Shown: positions 44,486 to 53,532 of the stretch, one piece after another
How positions within the stretch are numbered: the first letter of the stretch is position 1
Layout: each line of letters starts with the position of its first letter
DNA from: Bacillota bacterium
Lineage (GTDB): Bacteria; Bacillota; Clostridia; Lachnospirales; Lachnospiraceae
Assembly (NCBI GenBank): GCA_023443225.1
Contig: JAEZVF010000098.1
Coordinates: forward strand, 62,001 to 126,000
Length of the DNA stretch: 64,000 nucleotides
Direction of reading: 5' to 3'
Position numbers and translations under genes: made by a program
Notes under the pieces: generated by a model
What the model saw: the letters and a program-made list of their open reading frames with translations, nothing else
What the model was told of the DNA's origin: nothing
Databases searched by the model: none

Positions 44486-45370
44486 TTATGAAATAACTTT
44501 ATAGCGGGGGTGGTAAAAGTTAGTAAGATAGACTTGCTTGCTAATATCATTGGTTTTAAATTGATAAAAAGCTTTTTCCGCCTTGTGTTTATCATCAAAA
44601 AGTCCAAAAACAGTTGGTCCACTTCCACTCATTAAAGATTTTAAAGCCCCCAGCTCTAGCATAATATTTTTAATTTGAGATATGATAGGATATTCTTTTT
44701 CAGTTACGTTTTCTAATACATTTCCAAAGAGTCTGACAGCTCCATGTAAATCCTTTTGTTCAATGCTTCTTATGATTCCGTCAATATCAGGATGTTCTAT
44801 TCCATCTGTTAGACGAAGATTCTCGTATACATACTTTGTAGATACATTAATAAGAGGTTTTACAATAAGAACATGGCATTGTGGAAAAGGAGGCAGCGGA
44901 GTAAGAATTTCTCCAATACCTTCCGAAAGAGCAGTTCCTCTCATAATACAGTAGGGTACGTCAGCTCCAAGGCGTACAGCAAGATCCATAAGGTCTCTTT
45001 TTGATAACTTCAAATTAAAAAGTATATTCATTCCATATAAGGTTGTGGCAGCATCGGAACTGCCACCAGCCATACCGGCAGCAACCGGAATTTTTTTTTC
45101 TAAGTTAATATGAACTCCATCATGAATATCACATTCGTTCTTAAGTAACGATGCAGCTTTATAAACGAGGTTATTCTCATCTGTTGGAAGAAAGTGTAGA
45201 TTGGTATCCACCGTAATGGAAGGATTTTTAGTCCGGGTTAGGTTCAATTTATCATAAAGATTAATCGTTTGCATAATCATTCGAACTTCGTGATAGCCGT
45301 CTTCTCTTTTTCGGATAACATCTAATCCGAGATTTATTTTGGCATAAGCCTTCAAATTTATACTATTCAT
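44486..45370 (-). CDS. ispE: 4-diphosphocytidyl-2-C-methyl-D-erythritol kinase
   Basis: Fourth enzyme of the MEP isoprenoid pathway, a GHMP kinase of 294 residues. AYAKINLGLDVIRKREDGYHEV is the substrate end (as AKINLGLDVIRKR), KKIPVAAGMAGGSSDAATTL is the ATP loop (as AAGMAGGSSDAA) and SLMSGSGPTVFGLF is motif 3. It lies on its own on the minus strand, downstream of spoIIR. The organism therefore uses the MEP pathway. Confidence 0.96.
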   Translation of the reverse strand: MNSINLKAYAKINLGLDVIRKREDGYHEVRMIMQTINLYDKLNLTRTKNPSITVDTNLHFLPTDENNLVYKAASLLKNECDIHDGVHINLEKKIPVAAGMAGGSSDAATTLYGMNILFNLKLSKRDLMDLAVRLGADVPYCIMRGTALSEGIGEILTPLPPFPQCHVLIVKPLINVSTKYVYENLRLTDGIEHPDIDGIIRSIEQKDLHGAVRLFGNVLENVTEKEYPIISQIKNIMLELGALKSLMSGSGPTVFGLFDDKHKAEKAFYQFKTNDISKQVYLTNFYHPRYKVIS

Positions 45371-45437
45371 GCGTACTCCTGTTTACTAGATTGTATTATA
45401 ATGATTATAAACATCAGGAACTGGAATTGCAATAGTG

Positions 45438-46115
45438 TTAATCATTCAGGAATGGTAATAGTTTGAATTTTACTTTAACCTTAACTTCTTTTTGTGACAG
45501 AATTGCATTATACTCATCTTCTGTTAAAACATATTTTAATTTATTCTTTGAACGTTCTGGAACGACACGATAAGTTGAATCTACAAAACAAAGTGGAGGA
45601 TACATAATGCACCACCAGTTTTTACCCGCTGCCGAACCAAGTTCAATGCGAATGGCTTCATACTCACCAGGTGGGAGTGAGATATCACCGTATACTTTTA
45701 ACGGGAAGAAGCCGCGTTCAAGGGAAGCGCTTGCTGTGTAAGAGTATCCGTGTTTCTTAATGATTGAATTTGATATATCCTCAAGATTTTCCAAATTTGA
45801 TGTCAACAGCAACCTAGCTTCCTCTATACTGCCAGCCTTTTCTAAAGAAGGGCGCAGGGCTTCTGTTAGTGCATCTTTTATTTCTAACTTTAGCGCTTGA
45901 TCAGTAGAGGAATCGCTGTTTGCAATTACATGGAACCGGATGATTTCTGAAGATATGCCTTCTTGAATTTCTGCGGTTGTATTTTTAAGTAACAAGGAAT
46001 ATAGTAGAATAAGGGAAAGTACAACTAGTGTTGTGCAAAAAGTGAAGACCCTTGCATTGGAATTACCTTTTTTGTTATATAGTATAGTATGTAATAATGT
46101 ATTGGCATTTCTCAT
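45438..46115 (-). CDS. spoIIR: Stage II sporulation protein R
   Basis: Forespore-to-mother-cell signalling protein that triggers pro-sigma-E processing. The 225 residues contain one N-terminal membrane helix or signal (near 22-45), IIRFHVIANSDSSTDQALKL, and the C-terminal GKNWWCIMYPPLCFVD, both diagnostic of SpoIIR. A GGAG site precedes the ATG. It is normally transcribed by sigma-F, but no clear sigma-F boxes could be picked out. It diverges from ddl across ~435 bp. Confidence 0.94.
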   Translation of the reverse strand: MRNANTLLHTILYNKKGNSNARVFTFCTTLVVLSLILLYSLLLKNTTAEIQEGISSEIIRFHVIANSDSSTDQALKLEIKDALTEALRPSLEKAGSIEEARLLLTSNLENLEDISNSIIKKHGYSYTASASLERGFFPLKVYGDISLPPGEYEAIRIELGSAAGKNWWCIMYPPLCFVDSTYRVVPERSKNKLKYVLTEDEYNAILSQKEVKVKVKFKLLPFLND

Positions 46116-46438
46116 TTAAATACTCCTATCTGCCATTTCGGCGTAATCTTTTAGTTATTTAATTGTTTCCAATTTATGGGAGGTATAAACATGTTAAACA
46201 AATTAATATGAAATTTGGTTTTTCTAGACGAAATTAATAGTTTTGTAAATACCAGTTTATATGGAAAATAAAAGTGGAATAAGAAACACTTATTAATAAG
46301 AAATGATATAAGGAAACAAGATACCTATTGAATGTTAGGAAAATTAATAGTAAAATGAAAATAGTATTTTAATTTAGATTAAATAGTCAATATCATTTGA
46401 TGCAAATAAATCGGCATGAAATAAATTGAAAGGGTTGA
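46116..46438. other. AT-rich intergenic region between spoIIR and the ddl leader
   Basis: No gene is visible in this ~320-bp stretch. It should hold the promoters of spoIIR and of the ddl leader, but I could not single out strong -35/-10 pairs. Confidence 0.5.
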
Positions 46439-46544
46439 GGTTGAAAGAAATTATAAACAGAAAGGATGCCACTGATCGATTCTTTCAACCATATTTATTT
46501 GTGGCAACAACACATCTGTAAGCAGATGTGTTATGCAATGGGTG
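46439..46544 (+). ncRNA. Pseudoknot leader of ddl (copy A of a shared RNA module)
   Basis: P1 is GGTTGAAAGAA (46439-46449) with TTCTTTCAACC (46480-46490), 11 bp. TGCCAC (46467-46472) inside the P1 loop pairs with GTGGCA (46501-46506) outside, making a pseudoknot. P3 is AACACATCTG (46509-46518) with CAGATGTGTT (46523-46532), loop UAAG. The tail ATGCAATGGGTG (46533-46544) ends 6 nt before the ddl ATG and contains its ribosome site. The same module precedes ileS. Confidence 0.75.
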
Positions 46545-46550
46545 TAAAAT

Positions 46551-47636
46551 ATGAAGAAAAAAACAATAGCAGTATTGTTCGGGGGCCAATCCTCAGAACA
46601 TGAAGTTTCTTGCATTTCGGCAACTACAATTATTTCAAACGTCAACACGGATTTGTATGATATTATACTGGTTGGGATAACAAAAGAAGGTAGATGGCTT
46701 AAGGTAAATAAGAAGGAAGAGATTGCCTCAGGTGAATGGAGAAAAGGAACCGTATCAGCGGTGATATCTCCGGATGCTACTCAGAAAGCGGTATTATTCA
46801 TTGATGGAAGTCAAGTTACAATAAAAAAAATAGATGTTGTTTTTCCAGCCCTTCACGGACTATATGGTGAGGATGGGACGGTACAAGGATTATTGGAATT
46901 AGCAAAGATTCCTTATGTGGGTTGTGGAGTGGTTGCTTCTGGTGTGTCTATGGATAAGTTGTTTACAAAGATTATTGTGGATGCACTTGGTATCCGACAG
47001 GCAAGATATGTGTCAGTTTATAAGAAAGAATTGGAGCAGATAAACAATACAGTAGATAAGGTGGAGCAAAAATTAAAGTATCCGGTATTTATTAAACCTT
47101 CCAATGCTGGATCTTCTTGTGGGATTACGAAAGCCCATGATAGAGACGAATTAATAACAGGGCTATATGCTGCAGCAGAACATGATAAAAAGATACTAAT
47201 CGAAGAAACTATTATTGGCCGTGAGATAGAATGTGCTGTATTAGGAGGTGCTGAGCCAAAGGCTTCCGGTTTGGGAGAAGTTATTGCAGCTGCAGATTTC
47301 TACGATTATGATGCCAAATATAACAACAATCAATCCCAGACAGTGATTTCACCAAAACTTCCAAACAATGCTACAGAAATTATACGAGAGTATGCTATCC
47401 GTATCTTTAAAGCAGTAGATGGATATGGTTTAGCCAGGGTGGATTTCTTTGTTGAAAAAGAGACGGGAGAAGTAGTATTTAACGAAATTAATACACTTCC
47501 TGGATTTACCGGTATTAGTATGTATCCAATGTTGTGGGAGGCAAGAGGAATTGGAAAGCCACAGCTCATTGAGAAATTATTGCAACTTGCACTGACCAGG
47601 GCAGCGGAAGCAGGAGGCGACGGAGATGGCCAATAA
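46551..47636 (+). CDS. ddl: D-alanine--D-alanine ligase
   Basis: Makes the D-Ala-D-Ala precursor of peptidoglycan. The 361 residues carry LFGGQSSEHEVS, LHGLYGEDGTVQGLLELA, FIKPSNAGSSCGITKA, EIECAVLGG and NEINTLPGFTGISMYP, the ATP-grasp set of Ddl/VanA-type ligases. The ATG at 46551 is placed right after the conserved tail of the pseudoknot leader. It overlaps murI by 11 nt, so the two wall genes are co-expressed. Whether it prefers D-Ala over D-Ser or D-Lac cannot be told. Confidence 0.96.
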   Translation: MKKKTIAVLFGGQSSEHEVSCISATTIISNVNTDLYDIILVGITKEGRWLKVNKKEEIASGEWRKGTVSAVISPDATQKAVLFIDGSQVTIKKIDVVFPALHGLYGEDGTVQGLLELAKIPYVGCGVVASGVSMDKLFTKIIVDALGIRQARYVSVYKKELEQINNTVDKVEQKLKYPVFIKPSNAGSSCGITKAHDRDELITGLYAAAEHDKKILIEETIIGREIECAVLGGAEPKASGLGEVIAAADFYDYDAKYNNNQSQTVISPKLPNNATEIIREYAIRIFKAVDGYGLARVDFFVEKETGEVVFNEINTLPGFTGISMYPMLWEARGIGKPQLIEKLLQLALTRAAEAGGDGDGQ

Positions 47637-48459
47637 TGCTCCCATTGGTGTCTTTGATTCCGGTATTGGTGGCTTAACGGTTGCTAGAGAAATAATGCGG
47701 CAAAGTCCAAATGAAACAATCGTATATTTTGGAGATACAGCCAGGGTGCCATATGGCAGTAAATCAAAGAAAACAATCATAACGTATTCTAGACAAATTG
47801 TAAAGTTTCTTCAAACCCATGAAGTGAAAGCAATCGTAATTGCTTGTAATACTGCTAGTGCGTTTGCATTAGAAACATTAGAGTCCGAGGTTTCCGTTCC
47901 CGTAATCGGTGTAGTTAAACCTGGTGCAAAAGCAGCTGCAGAGATTACGCAAAATGGAAATGTTGGTATTATTGCAACAGAAGGAACAATTAACAGTGGA
48001 ATTTACAGTACGTATTTAAGTAAAACAGATCCGCATGTAAGAGTTTATGGCAAGGCATGCCCTTTATTCGTACCATTGGTAGAGGAAGGATGGCTTGAAG
48101 ATCCGATAACCATTGAAGTCGCGAAACGATATATCAATGAGCTTCTTAACTTTGACATTGATACCTTGGTTTTAGGTTGTACCCATTATCCGCTGATTCG
48201 TCATATCATAGCATCCATAGTGGGAGATAAAGTAGCGTTAGTAAATCCCGCTTATGAAACTGCCAGATCCTTAAGGGAAGTTTTAGTAAGCCATGGTTTG
48301 CAAAGTGATGGGTCTGCAGGAGAACATAAATTTTTTGTAAGTGATGGGGCAGACAAGTTTAAGAGATTTGCTAACACTATATTGCCGTGTGAAGTTGTCG
48401 AAACCGAAGATATTAATATAGAGAGTTTTGAAGCAAGTTTTACTCAGATTGGGGATTAG
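47626..48459 (+). CDS. murI: Glutamate racemase
   Basis: Provides D-glutamate for peptidoglycan. The 277 residues include GVFDSGIGGLTVAREIM, both active-site cysteines (IACNTASAFALE and VLGCTHYPL) and VPYGSKS. The ATG lies inside the end of ddl with AGGAGG before it. The DUF1934 gene follows after 24 nt. Confidence 0.96.
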   Translation: MANNAPIGVFDSGIGGLTVAREIMRQSPNETIVYFGDTARVPYGSKSKKTIITYSRQIVKFLQTHEVKAIVIACNTASAFALETLESEVSVPVIGVVKPGAKAAAEITQNGNVGIIATEGTINSGIYSTYLSKTDPHVRVYGKACPLFVPLVEEGWLEDPITIEVAKRYINELLNFDIDTLVLGCTHYPLIRHIIASIVGDKVALVNPAYETARSLREVLVSHGLQSDGSAGEHKFFVSDGADKFKRFANTILPCEVVETEDINIESFEASFTQIGD

Positions 48460-48466
48460 GAAAGGC

Positions 48467-48487
48467 ATGGGTACATTAGCAGCATGA
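48467..48487 (+). CDS. Six-codon minicistron before the DUF1934 gene
   Basis: ATG GGT ACA TTA GCA GCA TGA encodes MGTLAA; GGGGATTAGGAAAGG lies just before it. Its stop overlaps the start of the DUF1934 frame (ATGA), which suggests re-initiation coupling. It may also be chance. Confidence 0.35.
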   Translation: MGTLAA

Positions 48488-48918
48488 AAAAAGAGGTATT
48501 AGTATCTATATCAGGGCTTCAATATGAGATTGATAAAGATGAAGCAGTCGAGGTAATATCTGCAGGGAAGTACTATAAACGCAATGGGAAGCATTATGTT
48601 TTATATGAAGAGCTTTTAGAAGATGTTTCAGGAATAACAAGCTGTACTATAGAAATATCAGAAAAAAAGCTTGATATAATAAAAAGGGGCTTGAACAATG
48701 TTCATATGATTTTTGAGGAAAACTCGAAAAACACAACATTTTATCATACTCCTTATGGAGATCTTATGGTAGGCATTTATACCACTCTAATGAAATTAAA
48801 AGAAGAAGAAGATAAGATTGTTGTGGATATAGAGTATAGTTTGGACATCAATTATACACAAGTTTCCGATTGTCAGATACAAATAAAGATTACTTCCAAG
48901 AAACAATCCAAAGAATAA
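48484..48918 (+). CDS. DUF1934 family beta-barrel protein
   Basis: A 144-residue protein with lipocalin-like beta pattern, typical of DUF1934/YwiB: YYKRNGKHYVLYEE, TFYHTPYGDLMVGIYTT and VDIEYSLDINYTQVSDCQI. It has no ribosome site of its own; its ATG overlaps the stop (ATGA) of a six-codon frame at 48467-48487 that does follow AGGAAAGG. It is likely co-transcribed with ddl-murI. Function is unknown. Confidence 0.85.
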   Translation: MKKEVLVSISGLQYEIDKDEAVEVISAGKYYKRNGKHYVLYEELLEDVSGITSCTIEISEKKLDIIKRGLNNVHMIFEENSKNTTFYHTPYGDLMVGIYTTLMKLKEEEDKIVVDIEYSLDINYTQVSDCQIQIKITSKKQSKE

Positions 48919-48921
48919 AAA

Positions 48922-48958
48922 AAGGGCGCCGTCATGCGGCAGCCCTACTTTATTTTTC
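48922..48958. terminator. Terminator between convergent genes
   Basis: AGGGC (48923-48927) pairs with GCCCT (48942-48946) with an inner CCG/CGG stem, flanked by A-rich DNA on the left and TTTATTTTT on the right, so it can serve both strands. Confidence 0.7.
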
Positions 48959-48962
48959 CTTT

Positions 48963-49421
48963 TTATTTCTGCTTTTGAATAACTTTATTTTTTATTCTTT
49001 GTAAGAATTTTTGTTTCACTGGTTTTACATCTAAGTTGGAGCGAAGTCCTTTCACATCCATTACATAGATGCCATTCATAACAGCTTTTACTTCTTTTTT
49101 AATCGGTATTAAATCGAATATCTTTTCATCACACATTAAGTTCATGACCTTAGGACCGATTTTTGCTTTTATAATAGGAACCTTCGAACCGCGGAGATAT
49201 TTGGGTGTTTGGTCGACTACTATTTTAGGAAGATTTGCTTCCTTGAGTTTTAATCGTTTCTTATCTATCACTAAAATGGATACTGTCTGGGCACCGGCTT
49301 GCATTTGCGCCTGAGACGCTTCCGATTTCTTCTGCAGCTTTTTTCCATAAATTCCAACTGCTACGAGCAGTGCTATTACAACAGCCAATACAATCAATAA
49401 TACAATTATCACAGGACTCAT
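48963..49421 (-). CDS. Membrane-anchored hypothetical protein
   Basis: A 152-residue protein with one N-terminal membrane helix (about 3-25) and a basic, probably cytoplasmic tail. SILVIDKKRLKLKEANLPKI and PIIKAKIGPKVMNLMCDEKI are the most ordered parts. GGAGG precedes the ATG. I recognise no named family. It may be co-transcribed with plsC upstream, but 74 nt separate them. Confidence 0.65.
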   Translation of the reverse strand: MSPVIIVLLIVLAVVIALLVAVGIYGKKLQKKSEASQAQMQAGAQTVSILVIDKKRLKLKEANLPKIVVDQTPKYLRGSKVPIIKAKIGPKVMNLMCDEKIFDLIPIKKEVKAVMNGIYVMDVKGLRSNLDVKPVKQKFLQRIKNKVIQKQK

Positions 49422-49495
49422 CTATGTACCTCCTTCCCTTATTAATACAGTGTTAACATTGTACCACTAAAAATATTAAATTTCAAGTATCAGAA

Positions 49496-50224
49496 TTACA
49501 CCAAATCTTCATTCTTTTCCAGTGTTTCCTTGATGATATTCTGAACATAAGAACCAATGAATTTACGGGTTTCTTTATCTAGGTCTTTCGGATAGATTGG
49601 TTTGCCAAATTCAATAATAACATGTCCTTTTGTAATCCATGGCATATGGGTTTCCAACAGATTATCGGTATTGCTTAAGGAAACCGGTATGATGGCACAC
49701 CCACTCTTTTCTGCAATTTTCAAACTTCCCTCTTTAAAAGGAAGCATATCTTTCTCCTGATTTCTGGTGCCTTCCGGTGAGATAAATACAGAATATCCCT
49801 TTTTAATTAGTTCTATTCCTTCTAATATTGTTTTTAATCCTTCCCGTATATTATCACGATCCAGAAAAAGACAATTTAAAAATCTCATCCATACACGAAT
49901 AAAGGGTACTTTTTCCATTTCTTTTTTCGCTATAAATCCAGTCAAGTGAGGAATGGAAGTGTACCCAATTAAGATATCAAAATAACTTCGATGGTTCGAA
50001 ACATACAAAACTGCTTCATCTTTTGGTATATTCTCATATCCAATTACTGTCTTTTTAATGCCACAGCCAAATAGTATAAAATTAAAAGCGCCTACAACAA
50101 TTGCCTGTGATGTTTTTACTTGCAAATGTGGATTGAACTTTCCTATAATATATTCAACTAGAAAAAGTGGTATACTGATAATAAAAAATAGTAGTAAAAA
50201 TAGTGCTACAAATACAGACTTCAT
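49496..50224 (-). CDS. plsC: 1-acyl-sn-glycerol-3-phosphate acyltransferase
   Basis: Makes phosphatidic acid. The 242 residues carry the N-terminal membrane helix, the catalytic NHRSYFDIL (NHxxxxD), LFLDRD, the substrate motif FISPEGTRNQ and IIPVSLSNTD. AGGAG precedes the ATG. Its upstream DNA contains the tandem repeat cluster at 50269-50411. Confidence 0.94.
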   Translation of the reverse strand: MKSVFVALFLLLFFIISIPLFLVEYIIGKFNPHLQVKTSQAIVVGAFNFILFGCGIKKTVIGYENIPKDEAVLYVSNHRSYFDILIGYTSIPHLTGFIAKKEMEKVPFIRVWMRFLNCLFLDRDNIREGLKTILEGIELIKKGYSVFISPEGTRNQEKDMLPFKEGSLKIAEKSGCAIIPVSLSNTDNLLETHMPWITKGHVIIEFGKPIYPKDLDKETRKFIGSYVQNIIKETLEKNEDLV

Positions 50225-50268
50225 GAATTCCTCCTAATGGGTTATACTATACGGCAGAAACAAAACAG

Positions 50269-50411
50269 ATGCGCAAGTAAAACTTACGATTCCTCATTCC
50301 GCCTTCATAATATCATGAACAAAAGCGTGTTCATGATCTTGTTGCTCCAATCGGAATGCGCAAGTAATACTTGCGATACCTCATTCCGCCTTCATTATAT
50401 CATAAAACAAA
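50269..50411. repeat. Two ~54-bp direct repeats with a hairpin between
   Basis: Unit 1 starts ATGCGCAAGTAAAACTTACG at 50269; unit 2 starts ATGCGCAAGTAATACTTGCG at 50356. Each continues with CTCATTCCGCCTTCAT and a TATATCAT-like end, differing at a few bases. Between them ATCATGAAC / GTTCATGAT form a hairpin (50312-50337). The CGCAAGTA-a-TACTTGCG core is itself palindromic. Looks like a small interspersed repeat. Confidence 0.85.
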
Positions 50412-50578
50412 GTGGTTTTGTATCTAATACATTATATGACAAGCCTCTTAAATTCACAATAAAAAAATTAGTATTGGTTGTACAAATAAAATTTTGTGTT
50501 ATAATGTATTAGATAAATTTACAAATATATTGACAGATTGAAAGTACGATACAGGGAATGCCTAAAAGGAGATGCAAC

Positions 50579-52054
50579 ATGGATAATCAATGTAATAACA
50601 TGATTGAAAATCTAACTTTATTAACAGATTTCTATGAATTAACGATGATGCAGGGTTATTTTAAAAATAATAGTAATGATACGGTAATTTTTGATGCATT
50701 TTACCGCAACAATCCATCTGGTAGTGGGTATGCTATCTGTGCAGGTTTGGAGCAGGTAATACAATATATAAAAAATCTACATTTTGAAAAAGATGATATT
50801 GATTACTTAAGAAGCCTTGCAATATTTGAAGAAGACTTCCTTACGTATCTTTCAAATTTTAAATTTACTGGAGATATCTATGCCATACCGGAAGGCACCG
50901 TAGTATTCCCAATGGAACCACTAGTGAAAGTAATAGCTCCAATTATTGAAGCACAATTGATTGAAACAGCTATTCTAAATATTATCAATCATCAGAGTTT
51001 AATTGCAACGAAAGCATCCCGTGTTTGCTATGCGGCAAAAGGAGAAACAGTGATGGAATTTGGTCTTAGACGAGCGCAGGGCCCTGATGCAGGAACCCTT
51101 GGTGCAAGAGCCGCTGTCATTGGCGGATGTGCCGGGACCAGTAACACACTTGCCGCTAAGAAATTTCATGTACCAGCATTAGGAACGCATGCTCACAGCT
51201 GGATTATGAGTTTTGAAGATGAATTGACTGCTTTTCGCAAGTATGCAGAACTCTATCCTAGTAATGCTACCTTATTAGTTGATACTTACGACACACTAAG
51301 ATCTGGGGTTCCAAATGCAATAAAAACATTCCAAGAATTAAAGGAAATGGGCAAAATGCCAATAAAATATGGCGTTCGTCTAGACAGCGGAGATTTGGCT
51401 TATTTATCTAAAAAGGCTAGAAAGATGTTAGATGCAGCTGGATTTTTAGATGCATCGATTGTTGCATCCAGTGATTTGGACGAATATCTAATTGATTCAC
51501 TGAAAACACAAGGAGCTGCAATAGACTCTTGGGGAGTTGGAACCAATCTGATTACCTCCAAGGATTGCCCAGCATTTGGAGGAGTATATAAATTAGCAGC
51601 AATCAAGAAGGATGGAAAGTTCATACCTAAGATTAAACTCTCAGAGAATCACTGGAAAATTACGAACCCTGGAAATAAAACTGTATATCGTATTTATGAT
51701 AAAGAAACAGGTAAGATTAAGGCTGATTTAATTGCCATGGTGTATGAAAAGTATTCCGAAGATAACCCAATAAAGTTATTCGATCCTATTGCCACATGGA
51801 AGAAAACTTACGTGAAAGCCGGAAGTTATGAATTAAGAGAACTTCTTGTTCCAATCTTTTTAAATGGAACATGTGTATATACTTCACCGGAAGTTATGGA
51901 TATTCGTGAGTATTGTTTAAAAGAACAGGAGACCATGTGGGATGAGACAAGACGTCTGATCAATCCTCATAATGTTTATGTGGATTTATCCAATGAATTG
52001 TATCAGGTCAAGAACCGATTATTAGACAGCATTAATACCAACAGTTATAACTAA
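50579..52054 (+). CDS. pncB: Nicotinate phosphoribosyltransferase
   Basis: NAD salvage enzyme, 491 residues. FYELTMMQGYF at the start, EFGLRRAQGPDAG (the NaPRTase signature), GTHAHSWIM and YGVRLDSGDLAYLSK are all diagnostic. The ATG at 50579 follows AAAGGAG, so the frame extension to 50558 was not used. The long form matches the bacterial NaPRT-2 group. It appears to be transcribed alone. Confidence 0.95.
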   Translation: MDNQCNNMIENLTLLTDFYELTMMQGYFKNNSNDTVIFDAFYRNNPSGSGYAICAGLEQVIQYIKNLHFEKDDIDYLRSLAIFEEDFLTYLSNFKFTGDIYAIPEGTVVFPMEPLVKVIAPIIEAQLIETAILNIINHQSLIATKASRVCYAAKGETVMEFGLRRAQGPDAGTLGARAAVIGGCAGTSNTLAAKKFHVPALGTHAHSWIMSFEDELTAFRKYAELYPSNATLLVDTYDTLRSGVPNAIKTFQELKEMGKMPIKYGVRLDSGDLAYLSKKARKMLDAAGFLDASIVASSDLDEYLIDSLKTQGAAIDSWGVGTNLITSKDCPAFGGVYKLAAIKKDGKFIPKIKLSENHWKITNPGNKTVYRIYDKETGKIKADLIAMVYEKYSEDNPIKLFDPIATWKKTYVKAGSYELRELLVPIFLNGTCVYTSPEVMDIREYCLKEQETMWDETRRLINPHNVYVDLSNELYQVKNRLLDSINTNSYN

Positions 52055-52176
52055 TTCAACATTTTATAGACTTTTTATAGATTTTTCAACCACATGTGGT
52101 ATAATGAAAATATCGAACAACAAAATGTAGTCTGCCTGAAGATTTTTAGGTGTTGAATTAATAAAAGGATGGTATT

Positions 52177-53409
52177 ATGTCAAAGAATAAAAAGAGACAT
52201 ATGAAAAGGATAGCAATCATAGTTACACCTATTGTTCTGTTGGGTGCAATATCTTATATTTCCCTTATGTCTCAATCAAAAGCACATCAGTCAGCGTTTG
52301 CTTACGAGCGGTATTATGATGAATATTCAGACGGTGAAGATGAATATAATGATAAGAATTTGTTTCCAGAAGGAAATGACGATATGAATGGCAAGCGTAT
52401 AACCAATCATGATTCAGTTCCATTAGATAAAGACCCACAAAGTATCACAGTATTAGTAAACAAAGAGCTTTCCTTGCCAGAGGACTATATACCGGAGGAT
52501 TTGGTAGTCCCCAAGGTACTGTTTTCAATTTCATATTATAATGAAAAGAAACTATTAAGAAGAGAAGCGGCAAAAGCCTTAGAGGAATTATTTCTCGCAG
52601 CCGAAGAAGAGGAATCCGTAATTCTCTACGGAATTTCCGGTTACCGCTCCTATCAAAGACAATATGATATTTTTACATCTAATATTAGAAAGAAGGGCAT
52701 CGAACATACTTCCCAATATTCAGCGAAACCAGGTTACAGTGAACATCAAACGGGACTATCCATTGATGTATCTGCAAAATCAGTGAATAATCGTTTGGAA
52801 AGTTCATTTGCAGATACCAAAGAAGGAAAATGGCTCGCGAACAATGCCCACAAATATGGTTATATTATTCGTTATCCTAAAGATAAAAAAGATATTACTG
52901 GTTATTCTTTCGAACCTTGGCATATTCGTTATGTTGGAAGAGAGCTAGCGGTGTATTTGTATGAAAATGAACTTTGTCTGGAAGAGTATTATAATTTTAA
53001 ACCAAGCATTGATTATGATGATGAAATTAGTTATGACAATTTAGTGGACTATGGGATTGATATTGATGATGTAATATCGAAACCAAAGAAAATACTACCT
53101 ACGTCAAAACCAATTGTTACACCAGTGCCATCAGAAAAACCGAAGCCAACGGAAGCGCCAACAGTAACGATCACTCCAACGGCAACGATCACTCCAACGG
53201 CAACACCAACGCCAATAGTAACAGAAACGGTTACTCCAACAGCAACACCAACACCAATGGAAACGGAAATGCCGTCACCGACAGTAACACCATCGGTGCC
53301 GCCACTACCTACAGAAACTCCGGTGGATTCTTCTGTTCCTTCAGGAAACCCTGCATCAATGGAAGACTTGCCGTATTCAGGGGAAACACAGCCTATAACG
53401 TCAGAATAA
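52177..53409 (+). CDS. D-alanyl-D-alanine carboxypeptidase (VanY/M15B) with Thr/Pro-rich tail
   Basis: Trims peptidoglycan stem peptides outside the cell. The 410 residues start with a signal-anchor helix (about 9-31). The peptidase domain shows GYRSYQRQYDIF, YSAKPGYSEHQTGLSID (zinc His and Asp) and EPWHIRYVG. The C-terminal ~110 residues are a Pro/Thr-rich repeat (TITPTATPTP-like, partly encoded by 18-bp repeats), probably a wall-spanning tether. No sorting signal is seen. GGATGG lies before the ATG. Confidence 0.92.
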   Translation: MSKNKKRHMKRIAIIVTPIVLLGAISYISLMSQSKAHQSAFAYERYYDEYSDGEDEYNDKNLFPEGNDDMNGKRITNHDSVPLDKDPQSITVLVNKELSLPEDYIPEDLVVPKVLFSISYYNEKKLLRREAAKALEELFLAAEEEESVILYGISGYRSYQRQYDIFTSNIRKKGIEHTSQYSAKPGYSEHQTGLSIDVSAKSVNNRLESSFADTKEGKWLANNAHKYGYIIRYPKDKKDITGYSFEPWHIRYVGRELAVYLYENELCLEEYYNFKPSIDYDDEISYDNLVDYGIDIDDVISKPKKILPTSKPIVTPVPSEKPKPTEAPTVTITPTATITPTATPTPIVTETVTPTATPTPMETEMPSPTVTPSVPPLPTETPVDSSVPSGNPASMEDLPYSGETQPITSE

Positions 53410-53459
53410 TTCCACTGTAATAAATGTAACTGAATAATTCCACTGTAATAAATGTAACT
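53404..53459. repeat. Two tandem 28-bp repeats at the end of the carboxypeptidase gene
   Basis: AATAATTCCACTGTAATAAA plus TGTAACT appears at 53405 and again at 53433, 28 bp apart. The first copy covers the stop codon; the second ends just before the -35 box of the ileS promoter. Confidence 0.85.
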
Positions 53460-53487
53460 TGACATTTTAAGATTTCTATACTATGAT
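53459..53487 (+). promoter_or_regulatory. Sigma-A promoter of ileS
   Basis: TTGACA (53459-53464), 17-bp spacer, TATGAT (53482-53487), upstream of the T-box leader. Confidence 0.8.
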
Positions 53488-53532
53488 AATAGCGTTAAAA
53501 TAATGAAAGTAGTAGATTTAAAAATAAATACA

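Noticed and set aside
46439..46544. T-box in front of ddl
   Set aside because: No specifier context, no GGTGG T-box bulge and no T-tract terminator are present; the module is a different RNA.
50269..50411. CRISPR array
   Set aside because: Only two units with an 87-bp period, divergent by a few bases and with a hairpin between; no further repeats and no cas genes.
53049..53465. A Val/Gly-rich minus-strand frame over the carboxypeptidase tail
   Set aside because: It is the antisense reading of the Pro/Thr repeat and lacks a start signal.
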